A DNA stretch of 64,000 bases from Cytophagales bacterium (lineage in GTDB: Bacteria; Bacteroidota; Bacteroidia; Cytophagales; Microscillaceae). Both the position numbers and the translations under genes were made by a program. Positions 53,736 through 62,462 of the stretch are shown here, piece by piece (position 1 is the first letter of the stretch; every line of letters begins with the position of its first letter). The stretch covers positions 1 through 64,000 of the forward strand of contig JAAFJG010000011.1 in assembly GCA_013298075.1 (NCBI GenBank), written 5' to 3'. The notes below the pieces were generated by a model that saw only the letters and a program-made list of their open reading frames with translations, did not search any database and was not told the DNA's origin.

Positions 53736-54776
53736 CTATTTTTCATTTTTTTCTGCTATTTTTTTCTTATAATAAGCCAAATAAACATTACTTTCGCAAC
53801 AATTTTTTTGTTTCATACCCATTCCTTCGTGTGGGCGTACTTGCGTAGGAATGGGTTCGGGCAATTCTTTTTCTAATTTTTCTTTCCATTCCTCATTCAA
53901 AAGTCCATCTAAATCAGGTTGTCCTGCCTCTACCCAACACGTAAACCAAAAATTTCCAACCATTTTAATAGCTGCTCTCATTTGTCTTTCGACTTGTCCA
54001 TTGAGCGATTGATGATAACTTTTGGCAAATTCTAAAGAATAAGTTCGCCCTAAAACGCTGTTTCTTTCCTCAAAAGCATATTTTTTGTCTAATGGAAATT
54101 GAAAAGATAATTTTTTCTCAAATTTCAACACAGAATCTAACGCCAAATGTGCGTTAGTAACAGATTCCCAAATAGAAAGTTGTGGATTTTTAAGAAATAT
54201 GGCTTGCCCAACAAAAAAATCATAATCATTCGAAAATAATTCTACCAAACGAGATTCCCACAAACCGTGAATACCGACTTGATTAGTGAGTTGCCCGTTA
54301 TAATTTTCTGTGGTATGCAAAGGCACATTCGCATCTCCAATATAATGTCCCAAATCTGCAGAAAGTGTCAAAATACGTCCAATATCTCTTTTTTTAAATG
54401 CTTCTACGAGCTGATAACGCATTCTATTCACGTGCCAAGGCACAATTCCGTAGGCTTGCAAAGTATCTTCTGAATGTTTTTCAACGGCTTGATTCCAATA
54501 TCTTGGCATTTTAAAAATGGCACTATCTTGATAAAATTTGTTATAAATATCAATATCGATATAATGTCGTGGTGCTTCTCCTTTGACTGCATAACGTCTT
54601 TTGTCAGGATTGACCGAATTTTCAGTCAAAAAACTGATATGATATTTATAAAAACGCAACATTTCAGGTGGCAAAGTAAAAACCGCCAAACGATTGATGC
54701 GTTGATGTCCAAAAAATCCCCACGCTTTTGCACTGAAAGGAAGTAATAAAAACGACAAAAAAATGATAGTTTTCAT
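53736..54776 (-). CDS. Secreted zinc-dependent phospholipase C / S1-P1 nuclease-family protein
   Basis: A 346-residue protein with a signal peptide ending AKA; the mature protein begins with Trp19, as in this zinc family where the N-terminal Trp binds metal. His-rich metal motifs follow: FGHQRIN, HYIDIDI, DLGHYIGDANVPLHTTEN and GIHGLWESRL. It should hydrolyse phosphodiesters (phospholipids or single-stranded nucleic acid) outside the inner membrane. The start abuts the stop codon of queE on the same strand with no gap, so the two are co-transcribed. Confidence 0.85.
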   Translation of the reverse strand: MKTIIFLSFLLLPFSAKAWGFFGHQRINRLAVFTLPPEMLRFYKYHISFLTENSVNPDKRRYAVKGEAPRHYIDIDIYNKFYQDSAIFKMPRYWNQAVEKHSEDTLQAYGIVPWHVNRMRYQLVEAFKKRDIGRILTLSADLGHYIGDANVPLHTTENYNGQLTNQVGIHGLWESRLVELFSNDYDFFVGQAIFLKNPQLSIWESVTNAHLALDSVLKFEKKLSFQFPLDKKYAFEERNSVLGRTYSLEFAKSYHQSLNGQVERQMRAAIKMVGNFWFTCWVEAGQPDLDGLLNEEWKEKLEKELPEPIPTQVRPHEGMGMKQKNCCESNVYLAYYKKKIAEKNEK

Positions 54777-55388
54777 CTAAGGGATATTTAAAAATTTATG
54801 CGTTTGCAAAGTAATCCTCCATTTTGGATTTTCTTTCACATATTCTATAATAGAAGGCAACATTTTTTCAGATTTTTCCCATTCAGGTTGCAAAAAAAGT
54901 TTACAATCAGAATTGACTTCATTTGCCCATTCTTCTGCAAATTTGAAATCAGACGCATTAAAAATAATTACTTTTAATTCATCTGCTTTTTTGGCTACTT
55001 CTTCGAGTGGTTTTTTAAATTTTTTTGGTGAAAAACAAACCCAATCCCACGTACCTGTGAGGGTATATGCGCCCGAAGTTTCGATATGAGTTCTAAAATT
55101 TTTCTCTTTCAAATAAGCCGTTAAATCTGTTAAATCGTACATTAAAGGCTCTCCACCTGTAATTACTGCCAAACGAGCAGGAAATTCTGACGCATCTTTT
55201 ACAATATTTTCGATAGAAATTGGTGGGTGTTTGGTAGCGTCCCAAGAATCTTTGACATCGCACCACACACAACCTACATCACAACCGCCTAGACGAATAA
55301 AATACGCAGCACTTCCTTGAAAAAAACCTTCTCCTTGCAATGTATAAAAAGCCTCCATAATTGGAAGTTTTGTATCAATTTGTATCAT
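54777..55388 (-). CDS. queE: 7-carboxy-7-deazaguanine synthase
   Basis: A 203-residue radical-SAM enzyme of queuosine/7-deazapurine synthesis. The cluster motif C-x3-C-x2-C is Cys36, Cys40, Cys43 (GGCDVGCVWCD), followed by the TGGEPLMYDL SAM segment. Other que genes are not in the window. It lies 2 bases after a small secreted-protein gene and directly before the phospholipase/nuclease gene. Confidence 0.92.
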   Translation of the reverse strand: MIQIDTKLPIMEAFYTLQGEGFFQGSAAYFIRLGGCDVGCVWCDVKDSWDATKHPPISIENIVKDASEFPARLAVITGGEPLMYDLTDLTAYLKEKNFRTHIETSGAYTLTGTWDWVCFSPKKFKKPLEEVAKKADELKVIIFNASDFKFAEEWANEVNSDCKLFLQPEWEKSEKMLPSIIEYVKENPKWRITLQTHKFLNIP

Positions 55389-55390
55389 TT

Positions 55391-55828
55391 TTATTGTTTA
55401 AAAGGTGCTAATTTCCAGAGATTGCCCTTTTTTTCATCAGCCAAATCTTCTAAAACAAGTTCACTTTTATTTAATTTTATAATTTTTAATAACCATTTTA
55501 CAGGTGATTCTACAAAAGTTGGATTTTTTTCGATGGCTTGAATAATTGTTTTTTCTTTATCCAAAAACTTCCAATCATACACAATACTTTTTTCTATCAT
55601 TGGCACAAAAATTTGCAATTCTGTTTCATTCACAAATTGAAATTTCATTTGTGCAGCCATTCTATTCGAGAAATCGGCTTTGTCTTTGGGCGTATTTTTA
55701 TCTGCTAATTGCAAAGAAATAGGTTTCCAAACCTGATACAATCTTTTGTATTTGATTTGTGCGACAGCGATATTTGATATAAAAATATACACAAATACGA
55801 ATAATACGAAATTTTTAATTTTTTTCAT
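55391..55828 (-). CDS. Secreted hypothetical protein
   Basis: A 145-residue protein with a signal peptide (cleavage near NIAVAQ, residue 23). The mature part alternates short strands and has a lipocalin-like feel, but no family is recognised. It is 2 bases upstream of queE, forming a three-gene unit with queE and the phospholipase/nuclease. Confidence 0.65.
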   Translation of the reverse strand: MKKIKNFVLFVFVYIFISNIAVAQIKYKRLYQVWKPISLQLADKNTPKDKADFSNRMAAQMKFQFVNETELQIFVPMIEKSIVYDWKFLDKEKTIIQAIEKNPTFVESPVKWLLKIIKLNKSELVLEDLADEKKGNLWKLAPFKQ

Positions 55829-55901
55829 TGATTTTTTTATTTTTAATATTGATTTTTTTTAGATTTTGAGTATGATAATTTTCTAAAACTTGAAAAATAT
55901 T

Positions 55902-56198
55902 TTAGGTATTTTCTTTTCTAATTTTTATTATTTGTTCAATAGATAAACCAGAAACATCTTGAATGAAATTATCATCAAAACCTCTTTTTATGAGATTTAA
56001 GGCAATTTCTTGGGCTTTACTTTGCTCACCTTCGATTTTTCCTTCGATTTTTCCTATTTTTTCACCTTTGATTATTCCTTCTTTTTCAGCGGTAGCAACA
56101 CTATTAGTGAAATCAATTAAGTTTTTTAGACTACTTTCGTATTCATTTAATTCTTCATTCGTATAACTCGATACTTGTGATTTTGCAAATACTTTCAT
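55902..56198 (-). CDS. Stand-alone C-terminal domain copy 2 of Rpn-like nuclease 2
   Basis: 98 residues, nearly identical to copy 1 and to the last 106 residues of the nuclease (MKVFAKSQVSSYTNEELNEY... to ...LSIEQIIKIRKENT). The Lys/Glu/Gly tetrapeptide tract is shorter (GEKIGKIEGKIEG) and is followed by EQSKAQ, which the full-length protein lacks. It retains 26 bases of sequence that precede the internal Met in the nuclease gene. It probably makes a nuclease-binding antitoxin; this is inference. Confidence 0.75.
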   Translation of the reverse strand: MKVFAKSQVSSYTNEELNEYESSLKNLIDFTNSVATAEKEGIIKGEKIGKIEGKIEGEQSKAQEIALNLIKRGFDDNFIQDVSGLSIEQIIKIRKENT

Positions 56199-56244
56199 AA
56201 AAATTTCATCTTGTAATGTTGAAAATAATCAATTAAAAAATATT

Positions 56245-56553
56245 TTAGGTATTTTCTTTTCTAATTTTTATTATTTGTTCAATAGATAAACCAGAAACAT
56301 CTTGAATGAAATTATCATCAAAGCCTCTTTTTATAAGATTTAAGGCAATTTCTTGGGCTTTACTTTGCTCACCTTCGATTTTTCCTATTTTTTCACCTTC
56401 GATTTTTCCTATTTTTTCACCTTTTTTTATTCCTTCTTTTTCAGCGGTAACAACACTATTAGTGAAATCAAGTAAATTTTTTAGACTACTTTCGTATTCA
56501 TTTAATTCTTCATTTGTATAACTCGATACTTGTGATTTTGCAAATACTTTCAT
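56245..56553 (-). CDS. Stand-alone C-terminal domain copy 1 of Rpn-like nuclease 2
   Basis: 102 residues, repeating the C-terminal third of the nuclease that ends 46 bases upstream. The tetrapeptide tract reads GEKIGKIEGEKIGKIEG and is followed by EQSKAQ. The start is the same Met that lies at residue 210 of the nuclease. No nuclease motif is present. The spacer carries the bases that would form the ribosome-loading region of the internal start. Confidence 0.75.
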   Translation of the reverse strand: MKVFAKSQVSSYTNEELNEYESSLKNLLDFTNSVVTAEKEGIKKGEKIGKIEGEKIGKIEGEQSKAQEIALNLIKRGFDDNFIQDVSGLSIEQIIKIRKENT

Positions 56554-56599
56554 AAAAATTTCATCTTGTAATGTTGAAAATAATCAATTAAAAAATATT

Positions 56600-57547
56600 T
56601 TAGGTATTTTCTTTTCTAATTTTTATTATTTGTTCAATAGATAAACCAGAAACATCTTGAATGAAATTATCATCAAAACCTCTTTTTATAAGATTTAAGG
56701 CAATTTCGATTTTTCCTTCGATTTTTCCTTCGATTTTTCCTTCGATTTTTCCTATTTTTTCACCTTTGATTAGTCCTTCTTTTTCACCTTTAATTATTCC
56801 TTCTTTTTCAGCAGTAGCCACACTATTAGTGAAATCAATTAAATTTTTTAGACTACTTTCGTATTCATTTAATTCTTCATTTGTATAACTCGATACTTGT
56901 GATTTTGCAAATACTTTCATAAAAATTTCATCTTGTAATGTTGGAGGAAGATTTTGTAATTTTGGTATATTTTTTAAAACAAATAACCACTTTTCATAGC
57001 GAGTTGTCAAATCTTTTATTTTCTTATTAAAATTTGGCATCTCTAAATAAATAAACTGCAATTTGTTATAAAATATTGTATTATCTTCAATATCTTTCAA
57101 CATAATGTGGTGTTTTACTTTTTGGATAGGATTAGAATCATCGAATTTAAAATTCATAATGGCAATAGAATACACGCTTTTTAGTTCATAAGTCCATTGA
57201 ATACCATTTTTTTTCGAGTCTTTTATGGCTTGATTTTGAATCGGAAAAGTTGCATAATAAATCGTTCTATCTTTGAAAAACTCTTGCTTGGCATTTTGCA
57301 TTTCTACGACAAAAAATTCACCATTAATAGTTTTACAATGTATATCAAAAATGGCTTTTCTATCCGATTCTGTTCTGCCTGCGTGGTCATTTTTGAGATA
57401 AGTAATATCTGCAATTTTATCTTCTTTTTCCAATAAAAGTGCATTCAAAAAATCAATCAATACGTCTTTACTATCTTCTTGACCAAACAATTTTTTGAAA
57501 CCAAAATCTGTAAAAAGATTGATGTATGTGCCTAATTTTCTTTTCAT
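56600..57547 (-). CDS. Rpn-like PD-(D/E)XK nuclease family transposase 2
   Basis: A 315-residue protein of the PDDEXK_2 type (begins with the family's FTDFGFKKLFG). Active-site residues are Asp68 (FDIHC) and Glu82-x-Gln84 (VEMQ). From Met210 the C-terminal domain has a Lys/Glu/Gly tetrapeptide helix (IKGEKEGLIKGEKIGKIEGK...) and a terminal LNLIKRGFDDNFIQDVSGLSIEQIIKI segment. An upstream in-frame start at 57574 lies inside the -7 box, so 57547 is chosen. Two tandem copies of the C-terminal domain follow. It is only distantly related to nuclease 1 at 36412. Confidence 0.82.
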   Translation of the reverse strand: MKRKLGTYINLFTDFGFKKLFGQEDSKDVLIDFLNALLLEKEDKIADITYLKNDHAGRTESDRKAIFDIHCKTINGEFFVVEMQNAKQEFFKDRTIYYATFPIQNQAIKDSKKNGIQWTYELKSVYSIAIMNFKFDDSNPIQKVKHHIMLKDIEDNTIFYNKLQFIYLEMPNFNKKIKDLTTRYEKWLFVLKNIPKLQNLPPTLQDEIFMKVFAKSQVSSYTNEELNEYESSLKNLIDFTNSVATAEKEGIIKGEKEGLIKGEKIGKIEGKIEGKIEGKIEIALNLIKRGFDDNFIQDVSGLSIEQIIKIRKENT

Positions 57548-57571
57548 TTTTCTATCTTTTGTTTTACTTTG

Positions 57572-57579
57572 CAAATCTA
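57572..57579 (-). promoter_or_regulatory. -7 box for Rpn-like nuclease 2
   Basis: TAGATTTG on the minus strand fits TAnnTTTG, 25 bases before the start at 57547. Confidence 0.5.
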
Positions 57580-57619
57580 CTATTTTTTTTGATATTAGTA
57601 AAAAAAAATACGAATAAAT

Positions 57620-58249
57620 TTATTTATTTTCTTTTCCATCTTTGATTGCCCACAAATAAAGGCACGCAATAGTTCGATAAGGTTGCCAATTTGTAGCTAT
57701 TTTTTCAATCGAATTAAGCATTATTTTTCCTTTTTTTTCTTCTAATTCGTATAAATCGATGATAGCATTTTGAATGGCAATATCTAAAACAGGAAAAATA
57801 TCTAATCTTTTAAAATCAAACATTAATAACATTTGTACCGTCCAAACGCCAATTCCTTTGATTTGAGTGAGATATTTTATAATTTCTTGGTCTGATAAAG
57901 TATCAATATAATCAAAATCTAAATTATTATTTTCTGCAAATTGTGCTAAATTTTTTAGATATAAAATTTTTTGTCTGGATATACCGATTCCTTTATACAT
58001 TTCATCTTCTGTTTCGATTATTTTTTGAGTAGTTAATTCATTCTCAAACAAATTTATCAATCTTTGATGAATTACGCTAGCAACTTTTGCTGATAATTGT
58101 TGATAAATAATGGCTCTTATCAAAGAGGTGAAGATATTTTTGTCCGAATACCAAGTATTATTTTCATCAATTTCAATATCTAAATGCATAATTTGACTTA
58201 AAATTTTGTCTTTACTCAAATGTGCTGTAATGTCAGGCGTTACTTTCAT
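57620..58249 (-). CDS. DNA-3-methyladenine glycosylase, AlkA/HhH-GPD family
   Basis: A 209-residue helix-hairpin-helix glycosylase. The hairpin IKGIGVWTVQMLLMF (about 130-144) and catalytic Asp156 (FPVLD) are present, along with IYQQLSAKVAS. It removes alkylated bases in base-excision repair. It lacks the AlkA N-terminal beta-sheet domain, matching the short bacterial form. Its start overlaps the HAD hydrolase gene by 17 bases. Confidence 0.88.
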   Translation of the reverse strand: MKVTPDITAHLSKDKILSQIMHLDIEIDENNTWYSDKNIFTSLIRAIIYQQLSAKVASVIHQRLINLFENELTTQKIIETEDEMYKGIGISRQKILYLKNLAQFAENNNLDFDYIDTLSDQEIIKYLTQIKGIGVWTVQMLLMFDFKRLDIFPVLDIAIQNAIIDLYELEEKKGKIMLNSIEKIATNWQPYRTIACLYLWAIKDGKENK

Positions 58250-58913
58250 CGTTTATATTTTTTAAATGCCATTGATTTTGATTATCTTTTTCAAAGAAAT
58301 TTACGATTTCTTTTTCTTTGGGAATAACTAAAAAACTATGAATTTGAATTGATTTTGCACTTTGAATGTTATCAAAATTATCATCAAAAAAAGCAGTTTC
58401 ATTTGCTAATAAATTATTTTCTTTCAAGACTTGTTCATAAATTTCTGCGTCAGGTTTTCTCATTCCCATTTTTTGAGAATAATAAACTTTCTCAAAAAGC
58501 GTTTGTAACGTTTGATATTGCTGATTTGAATTTTTACGCAAAATATTTTCTACTTCAATAATATGAATATCATTTGTATTGCTCAATAAAAAAGTGCGAT
58601 ATTTTTTTTGTTGATTTAATTCATCTATCAAAACTAATCTTTCCATCAAAAAATCGCCTAAAATTGTATTCCAAACAATATCCAACGCATTATCATCGAT
58701 ATTTGTTTGCAAAAAATCTTTCAGTTTTATCCTAAACTCGTCATTTGATAACCAACCTTTTTCAAAATCATTAAAAAAATCAGGTTTTTTATCGCTGATA
58801 GCATAAGCGTTTTCAGCCATATTTCCATTGATATTTCTGAGTGCATTTTGGGCGGCTTTTATATTGAGGTCAATGATTACATCTCCTAAATCAAAAATTA
58901 AATTTTTTATCAT
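58233..58913 (-). CDS. HAD-superfamily hydrolase
   Basis: A 226-residue HAD protein with motif I IFDLGDVIIDLN (Asp9 as nucleophile, although the second acid of DxD is at +3 as in many HAD-IA members), motif II LLSNTNDIH, the KMGMRKPDAEIY lysine segment and FFDDNFDNIQSAKS as motif IV. It is probably a small-molecule phosphatase. An exact promoter lies at 58956-58987; the glycosylase gene overlaps its 3' end. Confidence 0.85.
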   Translation of the reverse strand: MIKNLIFDLGDVIIDLNIKAAQNALRNINGNMAENAYAISDKKPDFFNDFEKGWLSNDEFRIKLKDFLQTNIDDNALDIVWNTILGDFLMERLVLIDELNQQKKYRTFLLSNTNDIHIIEVENILRKNSNQQYQTLQTLFEKVYYSQKMGMRKPDAEIYEQVLKENNLLANETAFFDDNFDNIQSAKSIQIHSFLVIPKEKEIVNFFEKDNQNQWHLKNINDESNA

Positions 58914-58955
58914 ATTTGATAACTAATAAATATTTTTTTAAATAAAATAATGATG

Positions 58956-58987
58956 CAAAAATAATCATTTTTTTTGATTTGTACAAA
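58956..58987 (-). promoter_or_regulatory. Promoter of the HAD hydrolase/glycosylase unit
   Basis: TTTG (58987-58984), 20 bases, then TATTTTTG (58963-58956) on the minus strand, 43 bases before the ATG. This is an exact consensus. Confidence 0.7.
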
Positions 58988-59146
58988 AATTAAATGCTAT
59001 TCATTTACTCAATATATGAATATAAAAATAATACAATTTTAATTTATTTTTTCTCTAAAAAATTATATTTAAAATTAAATAAATCTCACTCAAAAAAATA
59101 TTTTCAAAAATATTTTTAAGATTATGTATTATTGTCAAAAAAACCT

Positions 59147-59154
59147 TACATTTG
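59147..59154 (+). promoter_or_regulatory. -7 box for the papain-like protease gene
   Basis: TACATTTG fits TAnnTTTG. It lies after an in-frame TTG at 59132 and 41 bases before ATG 59195, which favours the latter start. Confidence 0.5.
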
Positions 59155-59194
59155 TGAAACGTTTTTTATACATTTTTATACACATCTTTTTTTT

Positions 59195-60520
59195 ATGGAA
59201 CACGAATTTTTAGGTTATAAATTTATGAAAGCGGCTCCTAATACCAAAACGTATAAAGCCTCTTCAAGAATAGCCTCTTCAAGTTTACCCAATAAAGTAG
59301 ATTTGAGACCTTATATGACCACCGTCGAAAATCAAGGACAAGTAGGTAGTTGTACTGCCAATGCTGTGGTGGGTGCTTGCGAATATTTAATTAAAAAAGC
59401 AGCTCCGAAAAAATTTTTTGATGTAAGTCGTTTATTTGTTTATTATAATGCCCGTTGGCGCGGCAATTCTCAAGACAAAGATTCTGGCTCTGTCATTCAA
59501 TATGCTGTCGAAAGTTTACAAAAATTTGGAGCGTGTTCAGAAAAAACTTGGAAATATGATACAAGTAAAGTTTTGACTAAACCCAATGAAAATTCATATC
59601 AAGAAGCAGCCAATTTTAAAATATCAGACTATCAAAAAGTACCCGTTGAATTAGAAACGTGGAAAAAATGTTTGGCAGATGGTTATCCAATTATTTTTGG
59701 TTGTTTATTATTTGGTAGTTTTGATGAATGTAGTAAAAAAGGCGGAATTGTCGGAATGCCCTCGCCTGATGAAGCAGGACGCAAAGCACACGGAGCGCAT
59801 GCGATGTTGTGTGTAGGATATTCTGATGTCGATCAAATGTTTATCATTAGAAATTCTTGGGGTGCTGATTGGGGCGAAAGAGGTTATTGTTATATGCCTT
59901 ATAAATATTTGATGAATGCAAAATTTAATTTAGGTGATTGTTGGATGCTCAAAAGCACAGGAAACATTCCTGATAATCAAGAAACTTGGGATAATGGAGA
60001 TACTACTATTATCAATGATGGTGATGGTTTTGATTGGTTTGATGCTGACGAAGCAAATGATTTTGATGAAGATGCTTTTGAGGATTTTGATGTAGATTCT
60101 ATCATTGATGATTTATTTGGAGATGATGCCGAATATGACGAAGAAGAACCTGAAGAATACGAAGAATCTTTTTGGGAAGGCGATGAATCTCTTTCTTTTG
60201 GTGATGATGATGAAGAAGAAGATGAAGACCAAGAATATGACGAAGATGGAAATCCAATAGATGTCGCATCTATGGGAGCGGGCGAAGATGAGGAGGAGGA
60301 ATATGACGAGGACGAATCTGAAGAGGACGAGGAAGAATATGACGAGGAATCTGAAGAAGAGGAGGGAGAACCTGAAGAGGACGAGGAAGAAGAGCCTGAA
60401 GAAGAGGAAGAATATGAGGAGGAGGAAGAAGAACCTGAAGAGGAAGAGCCTGAAGAGGAGGAATATGAGGAAGAAGAACCTGAAGAAGAGGAGGAAAGTG
60501 ATGAGGAAGAAGAGGAATAA
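59195..60520 (+). CDS. Papain-like (C1A) cysteine protease with long acidic tail
   Basis: A 442-residue protein. The peptidase domain (about 30-255) has the oxyanion Gln47 (ENQGQVGSC), catalytic Cys53, His202 (GAHAMLCVGY) and Asn220 (IRNSWGADWGE), all intact. There is no signal peptide or classical propeptide, so it is presumably cytosolic or exported by another route. Residues about 265-442 are extremely rich in Asp and Glu, ending in repeats of the type EEPEEEE that look expanded at the DNA level (GAGGA/GAAGA units). It stands alone and is closed by a perfect terminator. Confidence 0.88.
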   Translation: MEHEFLGYKFMKAAPNTKTYKASSRIASSSLPNKVDLRPYMTTVENQGQVGSCTANAVVGACEYLIKKAAPKKFFDVSRLFVYYNARWRGNSQDKDSGSVIQYAVESLQKFGACSEKTWKYDTSKVLTKPNENSYQEAANFKISDYQKVPVELETWKKCLADGYPIIFGCLLFGSFDECSKKGGIVGMPSPDEAGRKAHGAHAMLCVGYSDVDQMFIIRNSWGADWGERGYCYMPYKYLMNAKFNLGDCWMLKSTGNIPDNQETWDNGDTTIINDGDGFDWFDADEANDFDEDAFEDFDVDSIIDDLFGDDAEYDEEEPEEYEESFWEGDESLSFGDDDEEEDEDQEYDEDGNPIDVASMGAGEDEEEEYDEDESEEDEEEYDEESEEEEGEPEEDEEEEPEEEEEYEEEEEEPEEEEPEEEEYEEEEPEEEEESDEEEEE

Positions 60521-60528
60521 TTGATAAC

Positions 60529-60572
60529 AAAAAAAGAAACTGACTAAAATTTTTGGTCAGTTTCTTTTTTTT
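60529..60572. terminator. Bidirectional terminator after the papain-like gene
   Basis: AAAAAGAAACTGAC (60531-60544) pairs with GTCAGTTTCTTTTT from 60556 onward across an 11-base loop; A and T tracts serve both strands. Confidence 0.8.
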
Positions 60573-60576
60573 ATAT

Positions 60577-61245
60577 TTATACTAAATTTTTTATTCCGAA
60601 ATTTTCTGTATTTTTGTAATGATAATCTCGCATCAAACTAAAAACAATCCAAATATTAAGCAAAAATAAGGTATTCAAAAATACGCTCATCAAAATATAC
60701 CCAAAAGATGGATTTTGAAAATGAATGATATAATATGCTTTGTATTGCATATACATACTCATTAAAATAGTATTAACTAACGAAACTCCATTTAGTTTTA
60801 ATTGAGGTTGATTATCTTTATTTTTGATGGCAAAATAAACCACAGAACCTAATTGAAAAACAATCAATCCAATAAAAAAAGTAGATACATAAAATAAATT
60901 ATTAACATTAGACAACAAAAAATATAAACTAATTACTAATAAAAGTACAAATATTATTTTGTTTCTCTCTGTAAAATACGTTTTTAAAGCACCAAAATAA
61001 TCTTTTATTCCGATTTTAAATTCGTTGTTTAAAAAACTTTGTTCCAATGCTATTATTTTTTCTGTGCCACCAAATTTATGAAATGTTTGCTCCAAAGCAT
61101 TGTCAAAAGTAATATTTTTAGCATCAATTTCTCGAATTTCATCAACAAATTGATTACTTGTTTTGGTGATAAATACTTCGTTTGTAACCCAATGTTGTCG
61201 CAAATATCTTTTTATTTTGTCTATTTCAAAAGTTGTTATTTCCAT
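60577..61245 (-). CDS. Hypothetical membrane protein
   Basis: A 222-residue protein with a soluble N-terminal helical part (about 1-90, FEIDKIKRYLRQHWV...) and four to five spans in the rest. The layout (cytosolic helical domain before spans) recalls DUF1700/HAAS-type proteins, but no family can be named. It follows anmK by 14 bases on the same strand. Confidence 0.65.
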   Translation of the reverse strand: MEITTFEIDKIKRYLRQHWVTNEVFITKTSNQFVDEIREIDAKNITFDNALEQTFHKFGGTEKIIALEQSFLNNEFKIGIKDYFGALKTYFTERNKIIFVLLLVISLYFLLSNVNNLFYVSTFFIGLIVFQLGSVVYFAIKNKDNQPQLKLNGVSLVNTILMSMYMQYKAYYIIHFQNPSFGYILMSVFLNTLFLLNIWIVFSLMRDYHYKNTENFGIKNLV

Positions 61246-61259
61246 TTTTTTGATATTTA

Positions 61260-62462
61260 TTAAATAGGAAAAGAAATTTTACCAAATGAAACTGCAGGAA
61301 TTTTCAAATCTCCACGCCCTAAATTCAAAGGTTCGTTAGATAAAGTTTCGTTTGCCAAAACGGCAAATAAAATTGCCTCTTTGGCATCAGCCGAATAACC
61401 CAATTCATCAAATCTATGCAAATGATAATGTGGCATCAAATCTTTCAACCAATTCATCAAAGTTAAATTTTTTGCTCCTCCTCCGCTTACATACACATTG
61501 CATTGCGTACCAACAGGCATAATACTTGCGATGGTTTCTGCAATAGTTTCAGCCGTAAAACGCGTTAAAGTCGCAATCACATCTCCTGCTGATAAATCCA
61601 AAGTATTCGAACTTGCTTGAGCAGATTGAACAAAATTAAGATTAAATAATTCTTGTCCTGTGGTTTTAGGAGCAGATTGTAAGAAAAAAGGGTGATTTTT
61701 GAGCGTTTGTAAAAGTGCTTGACTAACTTGATGCTCACCTGCAATTTTTCCACCCTCATCAAATTGTTTTGGTGGCATAAATTGTCTTATAATCGTATCA
61801 ATCAACGTATTTCCTGCGCCTGTATCTGTCGAAAAAACTTCATTGGCTACAAATCCTGCGGGCAAATAAGTAAAATTAGCAATTCCTCCAATATTTAATA
61901 AGACTCGATTTTCGTCCTCACTTCCAAACAATAAATAATCTCCATAAACCGCCAAAGGTGCGCCCTCTCCGCCTGCTGCAATGTGTTTTTGGCGAAAATC
62001 ACTAATCGTAATAATGCCTGTTTTATATGCCAAATGGTCAGCATCGCCTAATTGCAAAGTTGAATTAGTGAAATGTGGTTTGAGATGTAATCTTTTAGGA
62101 GCGTGATAAATTGTTTGTCCATGGCTTGCCATTATGTCTATTTCTTCTGGAGAAACGCCCCATTCTTGCAACGTAGAAAGTATCATTCTTGCGTGTACGT
62201 TAGCAATGCGTGAATGTAATAAACAAACTTGTTGTAATTTTACGGCATCTTTGGCAAAAACTTCCCTGATTTTGTGTTGTAAAGATTCGGAATAAGGATA
62301 AGTACTAAATTTTAAAACTTCTACTTTTGTATCTAATCCAAATCCTTTGACTTTGCACAACGCCAAATCAAGCCCATCTAAAGATGTGCCTGACATCAAA
62401 CCAAGAATAATTTTTTCGTCTTTTTGGCTAATTTCAGCAAGTTTCTTTATATTTTGATTCAT
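61260..62462 (-). CDS. anmK: Anhydro-N-acetylmuramic acid kinase
   Basis: A 400-residue kinase of peptidoglycan recycling. The ATP-binding GLMSGTSLDGLDLA motif is near residue 22, followed by ASHGQTIYH and the NIGGIAN and STDTGAGN segments. It converts anhydroMurNAc to MurNAc-6-phosphate. The following membrane protein gene is 14 bases away on the same strand. Confidence 0.93.
   Translation of the reverse strand: MNQNIKKLAEISQKDEKIILGLMSGTSLDGLDLALCKVKGFGLDTKVEVLKFSTYPYSESLQHKIREVFAKDAVKLQQVCLLHSRIANVHARMILSTLQEWGVSPEEIDIMASHGQTIYHAPKRLHLKPHFTNSTLQLGDADHLAYKTGIITISDFRQKHIAAGGEGAPLAVYGDYLLFGSEDENRVLLNIGGIANFTYLPAGFVANEVFSTDTGAGNTLIDTIIRQFMPPKQFDEGGKIAGEHQVSQALLQTLKNHPFFLQSAPKTTGQELFNLNFVQSAQASSNTLDLSAGDVIATLTRFTAETIAETIASIMPVGTQCNVYVSGGGAKNLTLMNWLKDLMPHYHLHRFDELGYSADAKEAILFAVLANETLSNEPLNLGRGDLKIPAVSFGKISFPI

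Noticed and set aside
60260-60510. Short tandem repeats considered as a CRISPR-like array
   Set aside because: Units are only a few codons long, have no spacers, and are fully explained by the acidic coding tail.
60270-60530. Long open frames on the other strand and in another frame across the acidic tail
   Set aside because: They are mirror frames of the GAGGAA-type repeats coding the Asp/Glu tail; their products are low-complexity (Pro/Leu/His or Lys/Arg) and have no start context.
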